A stretch of DNA of 64,000 nt from Nocardia sp. SYP-A9097 (GCF_009649815.1 NZ_WJIC01000006.1:310001-374000), one strand, 5' to 3'; shown: positions 17,113 to 26,153, numbered from the stretch's first letter. Numbers and translations: made by a program. Notes: generated by a model not told the origin, from the sequence alone.

Positions 17113-17688
17113 TCAGAGTGTGGAGAGTGCGGTGTCGATAATCCGATACAGCATTGCGGAATCCGCCGTCTTGGCCGTAATCCGCAGTCCCGTAAGGGTA
17201 TTCATGACGAATTCGGCGTAGCCCCGGGCATTGATCTCCGCGGGCACATCGCCGTCGCGCTTGCCCTGCTCGATGCGTTCGGCCAGCAGTGAGGTCATCC
17301 GTTCGGTGCCGGTGACCACGGCCGCGGTGGCTTGCGCGTCGTGCCCGGCGAGTTCCACGGCGGTATTGGTCACCAGGCATCCGCGTCGCACCGGACCCTC
17401 GAGATCGGTGTCCACCGCGAATCGCAGCCAGGCGCGCAGCCTTTCGCGGGTGGTGCCGGGTTGCGACAGCACCTCCGTGGCCAACTGCGCGCCCATCCGT
17501 TCATAGCAGGCGAAGGCGAGGTCGAACAGCTCCCGCTTACTCCCGAAAGCGTTGTACAGACTGCCTTTTCCGATGCCGGTCGCCTCGGCGAGCAGTGCCG
17601 GTGAGGTATTGGCATAGCCATGGGTCCAGAACGTCTCCATCGCCCGCTCCACCACGGAGTCGGCTTCGAATTCGCGCGGGCGGCCCAT
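17113..17688 (-). CDS. TetR-family regulator of the SDR gene
   Basis: 191 residues from MGRPREFEADSVVERAMETF. The HTH is TSPALLAEATGIGKGSLYNAFGSKRELF and the ligand domain has RRGCLVTNTAVELAGHD, typical of the AcrR/TetR_C subgroup often controlling reductases for reactive carbonyls. The ATG at 17688 was preferred to one 12 codons earlier because the motif starts there and the upstream codons run through the operator. A 40-bp palindrome sits just before the start, indicating autoregulation. Confidence 0.85.
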   Translation of the reverse strand: MGRPREFEADSVVERAMETFWTHGYANTSPALLAEATGIGKGSLYNAFGSKRELFDLAFACYERMGAQLATEVLSQPGTTRERLRAWLRFAVDTDLEGPVRRGCLVTNTAVELAGHDAQATAAVVTGTERMTSLLAERIEQGKRDGDVPAEINARGYAEFVMNTLTGLRITAKTADSAMLYRIIDTALSTL

Positions 17689-17696
17689 GACACGAA

Positions 17697-17736
17697 AATA
17701 CCCCGTTCTGGACCTGTAGGTCAAGAACGGGGTATT
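17697..17736. promoter_or_regulatory. 40-bp imperfect palindrome upstream of tetR
   Basis: AATACCCCGTTCT at the left edge mirrors AGAACGGGGTATT at the right edge, with GGACC and GGTCA inside; about 18 of 20 positions pair. It starts 8 bases before the tetR ATG and ends 12 bases after the pntB stop. It can serve as operator and also as a hairpin terminator for pntB. Confidence 0.65.
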
Positions 17737-17748
17737 CGCGGGAAAACC

Positions 17749-19170
17749 CTAGAGCGCCTTCAGTTCCTCGGTGACCGCACCGACGGACTTCTTGGCATCG
17801 CCGAACAGCATGGAGGTGGTGTCGGCGTAGAACAGCGGGTTGTCGATACCGGCGAAGCCGGAGTTCATCGAGCGCTTGAGCACGATGACCGACTTGGCCT
17901 GATCGACATTGAGCACCGGCATGCCGTAGATCGGGGACGAGGCGTCCTCGCGGGCGGCCGGGTTGGTGACATCGTTCGCGCCGATGACCAGGGCGACATC
18001 GGTACGGCTGAATTCGCCGTTGATATCGTCCATTTCCTTCATGGCGTCATAGGACACCTCGGCCTCGGCGAGCAGCACGTTCATATGCCCGGGCATACGA
18101 CCGGCGACCGGGTGGATCGCGTACTTGACCTCGACACCCTTGGCCTCGAGCAGCGACGCCATTTCCTTGACCGCGTGCTGGGCCTGGGCGACCGCCATAC
18201 CGTAGCCGGGCACCACGATGACCTGGTTGGCGTAGGCCATCTGGATTGCCGCATCGGCCGCGGAGGTGGCCTTGGCCTGCTTCTGCTCACCGTCGCCCGA
18301 GGCGCCGGGAGCCGTTCCGCCACCACCGAATCCGCCCGCGACAATCGCCGGGATGGATCGGTTCATGGCCTTGGCCATGAGGTTGGTGAGGATGGTGCCG
18401 GACGCGCCGACGATCATGCCCGCCACGATCATGGCGGTGTTGTTCAGCGCCAAACCGGCTGCGGCAGCCGACAATCCGGTGAGAGCGTTGAGCAGCGAGA
18501 TGACCACGGGCATATCCGCGCCACCGATGGGCAGCACGACCATCAGGCCGAGAATGCCCGCCAGCACCAGCACCAGGATCATCCAGTACTGCGGCACACC
18601 GTCTTTGGTGGCTCCGATACCGATGACCACCGCGGCCGCGATGGCGCCCGCGAACAGCAGCAGGTTCAGCGGCTGCTGCAGCTTGCCGACGCTGATCGGC
18701 TTGCCGGACAACAGTTCCTGCAGTTTCGCGAAGGCGATGCACGAACCCCAGAACGAGATCGAGCCGATAATCGCCGCGAAGAGCGAGGCGATCACAATGT
18801 GCGCGGTCGGCTGCTCACCGGCCGGGAAGTGTGAGAACCCGTCCGTCTCGAGGAATTCCGCCCACGCGATCAGCGCGACGGTGCCACCGCCGACGCCGTT
18901 GAACGCGGCGACGAGCTGGGGCATGGCGGTCATCTTGGTGAATCGCGCGGGCGGCACACCCAGGCCGATACCTACGACCAGACCCAGCACGATGATGATC
19001 CAGTTATTGGTGTCGCGAATCGAAATGAACGTCGCGACAACGGCAATGAGCATGCCGACCGCCGCGATCTGATTACCGCGCACCGCGGTCTTCGGGCCGG
19101 TCAGACCCATCAGACCGTAGATGAACATCGCGAAGGCGACGATGTACAGAATATTGACCAGATTATCCAT
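17749..19170 (-). CDS. pntB: NAD(P) transhydrogenase subunit beta
   Basis: A 473-residue membrane protein of the proton-translocating transhydrogenase (domains dII and dIII). About nine membrane helices fill residues 5-260, then a soluble NADP-binding domain: VIVVPGYGMAVAQAQHAVKE, HPVAGRMPGHMNVLLAEA and LVIGANDVTNPAARED, ending in the RSMNSGFAGIDNPLFY segment. It drives NADPH formation from NADH with proton motive force. Last of three genes, 3 bases after pntAb. Confidence 0.94.
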   Translation of the reverse strand: MDNLVNILYIVAFAMFIYGLMGLTGPKTAVRGNQIAAVGMLIAVVATFISIRDTNNWIIIVLGLVVGIGLGVPPARFTKMTAMPQLVAAFNGVGGGTVALIAWAEFLETDGFSHFPAGEQPTAHIVIASLFAAIIGSISFWGSCIAFAKLQELLSGKPISVGKLQQPLNLLLFAGAIAAAVVIGIGATKDGVPQYWMILVLVLAGILGLMVVLPIGGADMPVVISLLNALTGLSAAAAGLALNNTAMIVAGMIVGASGTILTNLMAKAMNRSIPAIVAGGFGGGGTAPGASGDGEQKQAKATSAADAAIQMAYANQVIVVPGYGMAVAQAQHAVKEMASLLEAKGVEVKYAIHPVAGRMPGHMNVLLAEAEVSYDAMKEMDDINGEFSRTDVALVIGANDVTNPAAREDASSPIYGMPVLNVDQAKSVIVLKRSMNSGFAGIDNPLFYADTTSMLFGDAKKSVGAVTEELKAL

Positions 19171-19173
19171 GGC

Positions 19174-19491
19174 TTACTTGTCCGCCTTCTCTTGCGCAGC
19201 AGGCTTCTTGGCCTTGAACATGCCGAGCATGCGGTCGGTGACGACGAAGCCGCCGATCACGTTCAGCGTGCCGAAGACGACCGCGACGAACAAGATGATC
19301 TGCATGAGTACCGAGGGGTGCTCGATCTTGCCGAACACCACCAGCGCGCCGAGCACGACAATGCCGTGAATGGCGTTGGTGCCGGACATGAGCGGGGTGT
19401 GCAGGGTATTGGGCACCTTGGAGATGACGGCGAAGCCGACGAATCCGGACAGCACCAGGATCGCGATATTCGCGAGAAGTTCGGTGTACAT
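19174..19491 (-). CDS. pntAb: NAD(P) transhydrogenase subunit alpha, membrane part
   Basis: A 105-residue protein with three to four membrane helices: the C-terminal part of a split alpha subunit. It has VISKVPNTLHTPLMSGTNAIHGIVVLGAL, the typical SG(T/A)NAIHG signature of domain II, and ends in a Lys/Ala tail. Its ATG overlaps the pntAa stop (TGATG), so the two are translationally coupled. The split matches the mycobacterial arrangement. Confidence 0.93.
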   Translation of the reverse strand: MYTELLANIAILVLSGFVGFAVISKVPNTLHTPLMSGTNAIHGIVVLGALVVFGKIEHPSVLMQIILFVAVVFGTLNVIGGFVVTDRMLGMFKAKKPAAQEKADK

Positions 19492-20633
19492 CAGGCTTCC
19501 ACCTCACGGGTGACGCAGGAATCGGCCAGCACCTGATCGCTGAAATCGGGTGCTAGCGCCCCGTCCTTCAGCATCAGTTCCAGCAGCGCCGAGATGTTCT
19601 TGGAGTACAGCTCGGAGGCGTGCTCGGGCATGGTGGCCGGCAGATTGAGCGGCGAGGCGATGGTGACCCCGTGTCGCACAACGGTTTTGCCGGGCTCGGT
19701 GAGCTCGCAGTTACCGCCGGTCTCACCGGCCATATCGATGATGACGCTGCCGGGCCTCATGCCCTCGACGGCGGCGGCGGTAACCAGGCGCGGTGCGGGA
19801 CGACCCGGCACCAGTGCCGTGGTGATCACCACGTCGAAGCCCTTGATGGCGTTCTCCAGCGCGGTCTGCTGCGCGGCGCGTTCCTCGTCGGAAAGCTCAC
19901 GTGCGTAACCGCCTTCACCGGCGGCGTCGATACCCAGGTCGAGCCATTGCGCACCGACCGAGCGCACCTGATCGGCGACCTCGGGCCGGACGTCGTATCC
20001 GGTGGTCCTGCCGCCCAGGCGCTTTGCGGTGGCAAGGGCCTGCAGGCCGGCGACGCCGACGCCGAGCACCAGTACGGTCGCGGGCTTCACGGTGCCGGCC
20101 GCGGTGGTCAGCATGGGGAAGAATCGGGTGGATTCCGAGGCGGCCAGCAGCACGGCCTTGTACCCGGCGACATTGGCCTGTGAGGACAGTGCGTCCATGA
20201 CCTGGGCGCGGGAGATACGCGGAATCGCCTCCACCGCAAAGGCTTGTACACCCGCGGCCTTCAAGGCGCCGATCTTGGTGTCGGCATTGCGGGGCGCGAG
20301 GAAGCCGATCAGGGTCTGGCCGCTCGACAGCTTGGCGATCTCGCCGTCATTGGGCGGGGCCACCTTGACGACCACATCGGTGTTCCACGGATCGCCGATG
20401 CTGGCGCCCGCTTCGACGTAGGCTTCATCGGGAATGAGTGCGCCCAGACCGGCACCGGACTCGACGATCACCTGCACGCCCTGCTTCAGCAGCGACGGAA
20501 TGATCTTCGGCACCAATGCGACACGGCGTTCGTCCGCGTTCGTTTCCCGAACTACGCCGACGCGCGCGCCGTGCGGAGCACGAGAATCAACGCTGGTGGG
20601 CGCTCCGCTCGGATCGCTCTGCGTTGTGTCCAC
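19491..20633 (-). CDS. pntAa: NAD(P) transhydrogenase subunit alpha, NAD-binding part
   Basis: A 380-residue soluble domain I. It has VRETNADERRVALVP near the N-terminus, FAVEAIPRISRAQVMDALSSQ, a Rossmann motif VLVLGVGVAGLQALATAKRLG, YDVRPEVADQV, and TALVPGRPAPRLV. It binds NAD(H) and transfers hydride to NADP in PntB. The first 20 or so residues (TQSDPSGAPTSVDSR) are an extension not needed for the fold. First gene of the operon, preceded by a strong palindrome at 20713-20734. Confidence 0.93.
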   Translation of the reverse strand: MDTTQSDPSGAPTSVDSRAPHGARVGVVRETNADERRVALVPKIIPSLLKQGVQVIVESGAGLGALIPDEAYVEAGASIGDPWNTDVVVKVAPPNDGEIAKLSSGQTLIGFLAPRNADTKIGALKAAGVQAFAVEAIPRISRAQVMDALSSQANVAGYKAVLLAASESTRFFPMLTTAAGTVKPATVLVLGVGVAGLQALATAKRLGGRTTGYDVRPEVADQVRSVGAQWLDLGIDAAGEGGYARELSDEERAAQQTALENAIKGFDVVITTALVPGRPAPRLVTAAAVEGMRPGSVIIDMAGETGGNCELTEPGKTVVRHGVTIASPLNLPATMPEHASELYSKNISALLELMLKDGALAPDFSDQVLADSCVTREVEA

Positions 20634-20712
20634 TTGTCAAACTTCCTTCTCGTGGTGAGCCGGGCCACCCGGTACTCCTGATGGGCCGTGTCACCGGTCC
20701 AAACGGCGGGCC

Positions 20713-20734
20713 GAACTTACTTATGAGTAAGTTC
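20713..20734. promoter_or_regulatory. Perfect palindrome upstream of the pnt operon
   Basis: GAACTTACT-tatg-AGTAAGTTC: a perfect 9-bp inverted repeat with a 4-base centre, 80 bases before pntAa. The AT-rich symmetric half-site looks like an operator for a TetR- or MarR-type repressor. No regulator gene for it lies beside the operon. Confidence 0.6.
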
Positions 20735-20870
20735 GTGAGAATTCTCGCTACTGTACCTGCTCCGCGGTGAGAGTAGCGGAGATAGGCGTCACACCGTGCG
20801 GCGAGAAAACCGGACAACCCGCTCATGCGAGGGGTGTCGCGCATCACTCTTACGCCGTAATGTCTGCGAG

Positions 20871-21320
20871 GTGAGCGGCTGCATCTTCTGCCGGATCGTG
20901 GGGGGCGAGGCGCCCGCGACCAAGATCTTCGAGGACGACATCCTCATGGCGTTTCTCGACATAAGGCCCATAACCCGGGGTCACGCCCTGGTGATTCCCA
21001 AACAGCACGCGAGCGATCTCGACGAACTGAATCCGGCACTCGGCGCACAGCTCTTCGCCTTCGGTCATCGGCTCGCAAAGGCCGTGCGCCGCAGCGAACT
21101 CGGCGCCGACGGCGCCAACCTGGTCCTCAATGACGGGAAGGCCGCCTTCCAAACAGTGCACCATGTCCACCTGCATGTGATGCCGCGCTGGAAGGGTGAC
21201 ACCCTGACCTTCGCAAAGGGTTTCGTACTGCGCCGCCCGCACGACCAGGAGCGCACCGCCGCCGCCATCCGAGCCGGACTGGACCGGCTCGCCGACGAGG
21301 AGAAGGAGACCACCGCATGA
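20871..21320 (+). CDS. HIT-family hydrolase
   Basis: A 149-residue histidine-triad protein: CIFCRIVGGEAPATKIFEDD with a zinc-type CxxC at the N-terminus, and the triad HVHLHV (His 98, 100, 102) in TVHHVHLHVMPRW. It hydrolyses nucleotide phosphoramidates or adenylated nucleotides. The GTG at 20871 follows GAG and fits the family start MSGCIFC. Its ATGA overlap with the next gene shows an operon. Confidence 0.9.
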   Translation: MSGCIFCRIVGGEAPATKIFEDDILMAFLDIRPITRGHALVIPKQHASDLDELNPALGAQLFAFGHRLAKAVRRSELGADGANLVLNDGKAAFQTVHHVHLHVMPRWKGDTLTFAKGFVLRRPHDQERTAAAIRAGLDRLADEEKETTA

Positions 21321-22135
21321 CCGACACGGTGCCGGACCGCGGACAGATCACCGCCGCCTTGTCCGACCAGTGGGACGCACTCACCCGACTAGTGGACGGA
21401 TTACCCGAAGACCGCTTCCGCGTGTCCACGCCGCTGCCCGGCTGGACCGTATTCGATGTGCTCGCGCATGTGATCGGCACCGAATCCATGCTGGCGGGGG
21501 AGCCGACGCCGGATCTGGACGTCTCCGGCGAACACATTCGCAATGACATCGGCGCACTCAACGAGAAGTGGGTCGAATCGCTGCGCCCGCTCGCGGGGTC
21601 GCAACTGCTGGAGCGATTCCTCGAGGTGACCGGCGGTCGATTGAAGACCCTGGCCGGGCTCAGCCCGGAGGCCTGGGCGAAGAGCGTCCCGTCGCCGGTG
21701 GGTATGACCCCTTACGGCAGGTTCATGCGAATCCGGCTCTTCGATTGCTGGATGCATGAACTCGATATCGCAGATGCCCTCGAGGTTTCGATCGCGGAGG
21801 GTGGCGGGCGTGCCGAAATCGCCTTCACCGAACTGATTTTCGGCCTCGGCCGGTCGGTGGTGAAGGGCGGTGGCGCTCAGGACGGCGCGCGCATCACCTT
21901 CGAACTCACCGGGCCGGTGACCCGGACGCTGCATGTCGCCGTGGTCGGCGGCCGGGCGAGCCTGGTCGAAAACCTGGACGGCCCAGCCGATGTCGTGCTC
22001 ACCATGGGGTCCGGACTCTTCGCCCGCTTGCGTGGCGGCCGCACCACGGCCGACGCGCATCTCGGCGGATTCACCGTCGCGGGCGATACCGAGCTGGGCA
22101 ATCGCCTGGTCCGCGGCCTGACGTTCACCATCTGA
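21317..22135 (+). CDS. Maleylpyruvate-isomerase-family (DinB-like) protein with SCP2-like tail
   Basis: A 272-residue protein. The N-terminal DinB/MDMPI domain has LTRLVDGLPEDRFRVSTPLPGWTVFDVLAHVIGTESML, with the metal His in HVIG and a second in CWMHELDIADAL. The C-terminal part (TFELTGPVTRTLHVAVVGGR, GDTELGNRLVRGL) looks like a sterol-carrier-like domain. Related actinobacterial enzymes use mycothiol; that cofactor is inferred here, not shown. It overlaps the HIT gene by 4 bases. Confidence 0.82.
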   Translation: MTDTVPDRGQITAALSDQWDALTRLVDGLPEDRFRVSTPLPGWTVFDVLAHVIGTESMLAGEPTPDLDVSGEHIRNDIGALNEKWVESLRPLAGSQLLERFLEVTGGRLKTLAGLSPEAWAKSVPSPVGMTPYGRFMRIRLFDCWMHELDIADALEVSIAEGGGRAEIAFTELIFGLGRSVVKGGGAQDGARITFELTGPVTRTLHVAVVGGRASLVENLDGPADVVLTMGSGLFARLRGGRTTADAHLGGFTVAGDTELGNRLVRGLTFTI

Positions 22136-22141
22136 GTCCCG

Positions 22142-22780
22142 GTGCGACTGTTCCTGTCCAGCTATCGATTCGGCGCGCATGCGAACCGGCTCCTCGCCCT
22201 GGTCGGCCCGCCCGGCCGGGTCGCGGTCGTGGCCAATGCCTGTGATGCCTGGCCCTCGGCCTGGCAGAGCGCGGTCACCAGTGATCTGTTTCCGCTGCGC
22301 CGCTTGGGATTCGAGCCGGAGGTGCTGGACCTGCGCGACTACATCGGCAGGACCGAAGCCTTGGAACAGACGCTCTCGGGCTTCCCGATGGTGTGGGTGC
22401 GCGGCGGCAATACCTTCGTACTGCGCGCCCAATTCGCCCGCAGCGGAGCGGATATCGTGCTGCCCCGGCTGCTTGCGGCCGATGCCCTGGTCTACGCGGG
22501 CTACAGCGCGGGAGCCTGCGTCATGACCCCGGACCTGCACGGATTGGAATTCGCCGATGATCCGGCCGAGGTGCGCACCGCCTGCGGTATCGAACCGCGC
22601 TGGGACGGACTGGGTTTGGTGCCGCGCCGGATAGTCCCGCACCTGGATTCACCCACCGATCCGGAGGGCCACTCCCGCAAGCTGGTTCGCGACTACCTGG
22701 CCTCCGGCGTCGCGCACTGGGCGCTCACCGACGATCACGTGGTGGTCGTCGACGGCGACAGCACCGAGGTTCTCACCTGA
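22142..22780 (+). CDS. Peptidase E-like protein (S51 family)
   Basis: A 212-residue protein with the class-I glutamine-amidotransferase-like fold of peptidase E. It has VWVRGGNTFVLRAQF, then the nucleophile Ser in VYAGYSAGACVM, and a possible His in RRIVPHLDSP. Peptidase E removes N-terminal Asp from dipeptides; the real substrate here may differ. GTG start, 6 bases after the previous stop, so it is probably the third gene of the HIT operon. Confidence 0.82.
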   Translation: MRLFLSSYRFGAHANRLLALVGPPGRVAVVANACDAWPSAWQSAVTSDLFPLRRLGFEPEVLDLRDYIGRTEALEQTLSGFPMVWVRGGNTFVLRAQFARSGADIVLPRLLAADALVYAGYSAGACVMTPDLHGLEFADDPAEVRTACGIEPRWDGLGLVPRRIVPHLDSPTDPEGHSRKLVRDYLASGVAHWALTDDHVVVVDGDSTEVLT

Positions 22781-22786
22781 CATGCC

Positions 22787-22815
22787 GAAGGCCGGTCGAG
22801 TATCGACCGGCCTTC
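22787..22815. terminator. Bidirectional terminator between peptidase E and MFS genes
   Basis: GAAGGCCGGTCGA and TCGACCGGCCTTC form a perfect 13-bp stem with a three-base loop. It sits between two converging genes and can serve both. Confidence 0.85.
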
Positions 22816-22836
22816 GAATTACGTTGTCCTACCGGA

Positions 22837-24270
22837 CTAATCGCCGCCGTGGCGCAGGCCGTGCATCACCGCGATGATCGCGGCCAGCAGCGCGGCGACA
22901 CCGAGAATGGTGAACGACAGTACGTACGCGTCAACCGTCGGCACCTTGGTGTGCGCGATGACCTGTGAGGTCAGGATCGATCCGGTGACCGCGCCCGCGA
23001 TACTGCCGCCCGCGGTACGCACCAGCGAGTTGATACCGCTGGCGATTCCGCTCTCACTCATCGGCACATGCATGACGGCCAGGGTGCCGAGCGCGGCGTA
23101 ACCGATACCGAAGCCGGTGCCCTGCAGCACATTCGTCACCACCATCTGCCAGCCGTGCTCGTGGAACGCGGCGGTCCACAGCATCGACGCGGCGGCGAAT
23201 CCCGAACCGATGGCCAGGGTGTAGGCCGCGCCGATGCGCGCCGCGATCCGTCCGGTGCGGAAGGAGAACAGCGTCATGAGCAGTGCGCTGGGCACGCCGT
23301 AGAGGCCGACCGCCAGCACCGAACCGGACAGACCGTAACCGACCTTGTCGGCCGGGGTCTGCACGAAATTCGAGACCAGCGTGAAGGATCCGAACAGCGC
23401 CGCACCGAGCAGTAGCGAAATCAGGTTGGCGGTCAGCGATTTCGGGCCGACCAGCAGCGGCAACCGCACCAGCGGCTGCTCCACCTTGAGCTCCACGATC
23501 ACCCACACCACGGTCAGTGCGATGGCCGCGCCGAACAGGCCGAGCACGCTGCCCGACGACCAGCCCCAGCGCGGGCCCTCGCTGATGCCGAGCAGCAGCG
23601 TGATGAGCAGACCGGCCAGCAGTGCCGCGCCCGCGTAATCGGGGGAGCCGCCGTGCCGGACGCCGGTGTCCTTGGCGCTGAACTGAATCAGCACCATCGC
23701 CACCACGCCGAGCGCGGCGGTGATCCAGAAGACCGGGTGCGGATTGGTGGTGTGATCGGCGATGAGACCGGTCATGAGCATGCCGACGGTGCCGCCGACG
23801 CCCATGGTGCCCGAGACCACGCCGATGGCGGTGACCATCTTCTCCGGCGGGAAGGTATCGCGCAGAATGCCGATGGCCAGCGGAATCATGGCCGAGGCGG
23901 TGCCCTGTAGCGCACGGCCGATGATGTAGACGCCGAGCGTGGTGGCGAAGGCGCAGACGATCGAGCCGGCGATGAGCAGGCCCATGGCGATGAGCACCAT
24001 GCGCTTCTTGCCGTACATATCGCCGAAGCGGGAGAGCAGCGGGGTGGCGACCGCGCCCGAGAGCAGGGCGGCGGTGAACAGCCACTGGATGCCTGCGGCG
24101 GTGGTGCCGAGCTGGACCATCATGTGCGGCAGCAGTGGAATGACCACGGTCTGCTGCAGCGAGACGACCAGGCCGGCGGCGCCGAGGGCAAGCAGGGTCA
24201 GAGTGAGGTGGCTCTGCGAGCGGTCGTCGGTGGGGGTTCCGGCGACCTGACCGACAGCGGTCGTAGTCAT
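22837..24270 (-). CDS. MFS transporter, DHA2-like efflux pump
   Basis: A 477-residue, about 14-helix transporter. It has SRFGDMYGKKRMVLIAMGLL (loop 2-3 motif), IIGRALQGTASAMIPLAIGILRD (motif C-like) and the DHTTNPHPVFWITAALGV region. The ATG at 24270 is followed by MTTTAVGQVAGTPTDDRS before TM1. It is divergent from a MarR gene with a shared palindromic operator, so it is probably a MarR-repressed drug or metabolite exporter. The substrate is unknown. Confidence 0.88.
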   Translation of the reverse strand: MTTTAVGQVAGTPTDDRSQSHLTLTLLALGAAGLVVSLQQTVVIPLLPHMMVQLGTTAAGIQWLFTAALLSGAVATPLLSRFGDMYGKKRMVLIAMGLLIAGSIVCAFATTLGVYIIGRALQGTASAMIPLAIGILRDTFPPEKMVTAIGVVSGTMGVGGTVGMLMTGLIADHTTNPHPVFWITAALGVVAMVLIQFSAKDTGVRHGGSPDYAGAALLAGLLITLLLGISEGPRWGWSSGSVLGLFGAAIALTVVWVIVELKVEQPLVRLPLLVGPKSLTANLISLLLGAALFGSFTLVSNFVQTPADKVGYGLSGSVLAVGLYGVPSALLMTLFSFRTGRIAARIGAAYTLAIGSGFAAASMLWTAAFHEHGWQMVVTNVLQGTGFGIGYAALGTLAVMHVPMSESGIASGINSLVRTAGGSIAGAVTGSILTSQVIAHTKVPTVDAYVLSFTILGVAALLAAIIAVMHGLRHGGD

Positions 24271-24286
24271 ACGGCAGTCCTTCAGA

Positions 24287-24307
24287 TTACTTACCAAAAT
24301 TAAGTAA
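24287..24307. promoter_or_regulatory. MarR-type operator between MFS and marR
   Basis: TTACTTA-ccaaaat-TAAGTAA: a perfect 7-bp inverted repeat with a 7-base spacer, in the 60-bp divergent gap. It lies 17 bases from the MFS start and 23 from the marR start, placed to block both promoters. Confidence 0.65.
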
Positions 24308-24330
24308 AAGGGATTTCGTAAGATAACCAC

Positions 24331-24861
24331 ATGTCCCCGCCGGAAGCCACCTCTGTCCACCAAGTTGACGCAGCTCACATCGTGGAACTCGAAGGCGCAC
24401 TGGCCCGCGTCACGTACCTGCTCACGCGCTTTCGCCGCCACGACCTCGCCATGGCCAAGTGCGGAATCACCATGGATCGGGCCAGTGTCCCACTCCTGCG
24501 CGTACTCGCCGACGCCGCCGAACCCATGCGCCTCGGCGAACTCGCCACCCGCCTCGATGTCGAGGCCCCACATGTCAGCCGCCAGATCCAGCGCCTGGAA
24601 AAAGCGGGCTACGTGGAACGAGTCACCGACCCCGACGACCGCCGCGCCCAACGCGTCTGCCCCACCCCGGCCGGCCGCCGCGCCGTCGACGCCGTCCGAG
24701 ACGTCCTGCGCCACTGGATGACCGAGGCCCTGTCCGACTGGACCACCGAAGACCTCGAGGCCCTCGCGGTCCTCAACCACCGCATGGTCGACGGCTTCCT
24801 GGCCCACGCCGAACAAATGGGAGACCTGGGCGCATCAGCCCGCGAACCCCGCACCGACTAG
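24331..24861 (+). CDS. MarR-family regulator
   Basis: A 176-residue winged-helix regulator: ITMDRASVPLLRVLADAAEPMRLGELATRLDVEAPHVSRQIQRLEKAGYVERVTDPDDRRAQRV is the full MarR domain, with the wing DPDDRRAQ. It is divergent from the MFS pump and shares the palindrome at 24287-24307; it most likely represses both genes until a ligand binds. Its stop overlaps the converging MFS gene by 4 bases. Confidence 0.9.
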   Translation: MSPPEATSVHQVDAAHIVELEGALARVTYLLTRFRRHDLAMAKCGITMDRASVPLLRVLADAAEPMRLGELATRLDVEAPHVSRQIQRLEKAGYVERVTDPDDRRAQRVCPTPAGRRAVDAVRDVLRHWMTEALSDWTTEDLEALAVLNHRMVDGFLAHAEQMGDLGASAREPRTD

Positions 24862-26153
24862 GACTCGGTTCTCGTCCGCACCGCTCCAGCTGCCCACGCG
24901 CACAACAGCAGTGCCGTCAGTGGCACCGCCATGGCCGCCGTCAGGGGCACCAGCTTGGTGAGCCAGCCGATGATGGCCGGGCCCGCGAGCAGTCCCAGAT
25001 AGCCGAGCCCGACAACCCGCGACATATCCGTCGCGGCCGTGGCCGAGCCCAAATTCCCTGCGGCAGTGAACACCTGCGGCACCGCCCCGGAGAGGCCGAT
25101 CCCGACCAGCGCCCACCCGAGCAAGGTCAGCGGTAGCCATCCGGAGACGGCGATCAGCCCGAATCCGAAGGCCCCCAGCGCAGTTCCCCACCGCACCACC
25201 GCAACCCGGCCGATCTTCCCGCTCACCCGATCGGCCACCAGTCGCCCGGCGGTCATGGTGGTGGAGAACGCGACATACGCCAGTGCGGCGCTGCCGACAT
25301 CCACGCCGAGTCGATCGCGGAGTTGCAGTGCGCTCCAATCCGCCGCTACGCCTTCCGACATCAGGACGGCGAACGCAATCACGCCCAATACCAGCACTTT
25401 TCGAGAGAAGTCCGCACGCGTGGCGGTCTCGAGCTCCGCGCCGACGGCCGCACGATCCCGGCGTGCCGAGAGGCCTTCTTCGCTACCGATCGGCTGCCCG
25501 TCCATTGCCGCGTCAAGTCCGGCAGCGTCGTCTTCCGTTGGGGGAGTGGCACTTTCGCCCGCTGGGGTCGCGCGCACGTGCGGAAGCAGGCGCGGTGTGC
25601 AGATCGCCACGAGAGCCAGACCCACCGCGGCAGAGACCGCGAGGGTGGTGTGGATACTCCAGTGCGCGCGCTGGGCGGCCGCCCCGGCGAGCGACCCGGC
25701 CAACCCGCCGAGGGAGAAGAAGGCATGGAAGGCCGACATGATCGGCCGGGCATAGGCGCGCTCGATATGCACGGCCTGGGCATTCATCGAGACGTCGAGC
25801 ATGCCCATGCCGATTCCCAAGGCCGCCAAGGCTATTGCGAGGGTGACGGGGCTGGTCGCCAGTCCCGGGCCGATCAATGCCAGTGAGAGCAGGGTGGCGG
25901 CGGTGGCAGTCAGGATGCGGCTGCCGAATCGGTCGGCCAGCGGACCGGCGGCCTGCATGCCGATAATGGCGAAGCCCGCCGAGAGCAGGATGAGCATGCC
26001 CAGCAGGCTGTGTGACACCCCGGTCCGCTCGGTGACGGCCGGGATGTGCACGATCCACAGCGCGGCCAGCATCCCGTTCAGTCCGAAGACCACGAACAGG
26101 GCGATACGTGCGTTCCGGATCGGAGGAGCGGGCGTCGTGGCGACCATCGGCAC
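24858..26153 (-). CDS. MFS transporter, YbjJ/FucP-like
   Basis: A 431-residue, 12-helix transporter: GLNGMLAALWIVHIPAVTER (TM1), GPLADRFGSRILTATAA (loop 2-3 motif), then LGIGMGMLDVSMNAQAVHIERAY, a signature of the YbjJ-like group. A 60-residue polar insert (about 195-250) separates the two halves. The GTG at 26153 or the ATG at 26147 may be the start; an AGGAG lies about 18 bases upstream. The substrate is unknown. Confidence 0.85.
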   Translation of the reverse strand: MPMVATTPAPPIRNARIALFVVFGLNGMLAALWIVHIPAVTERTGVSHSLLGMLILLSAGFAIIGMQAAGPLADRFGSRILTATAATLLSLALIGPGLATSPVTLAIALAALGIGMGMLDVSMNAQAVHIERAYARPIMSAFHAFFSLGGLAGSLAGAAAQRAHWSIHTTLAVSAAVGLALVAICTPRLLPHVRATPAGESATPPTEDDAAGLDAAMDGQPIGSEEGLSARRDRAAVGAELETATRADFSRKVLVLGVIAFAVLMSEGVAADWSALQLRDRLGVDVGSAALAYVAFSTTMTAGRLVADRVSGKIGRVAVVRWGTALGAFGFGLIAVSGWLPLTLLGWALVGIGLSGAVPQVFTAAGNLGSATAATDMSRVVGLGYLGLLAGPAIIGWLTKLVPLTAAMAVPLTALLLCAWAAGAVRTRTES

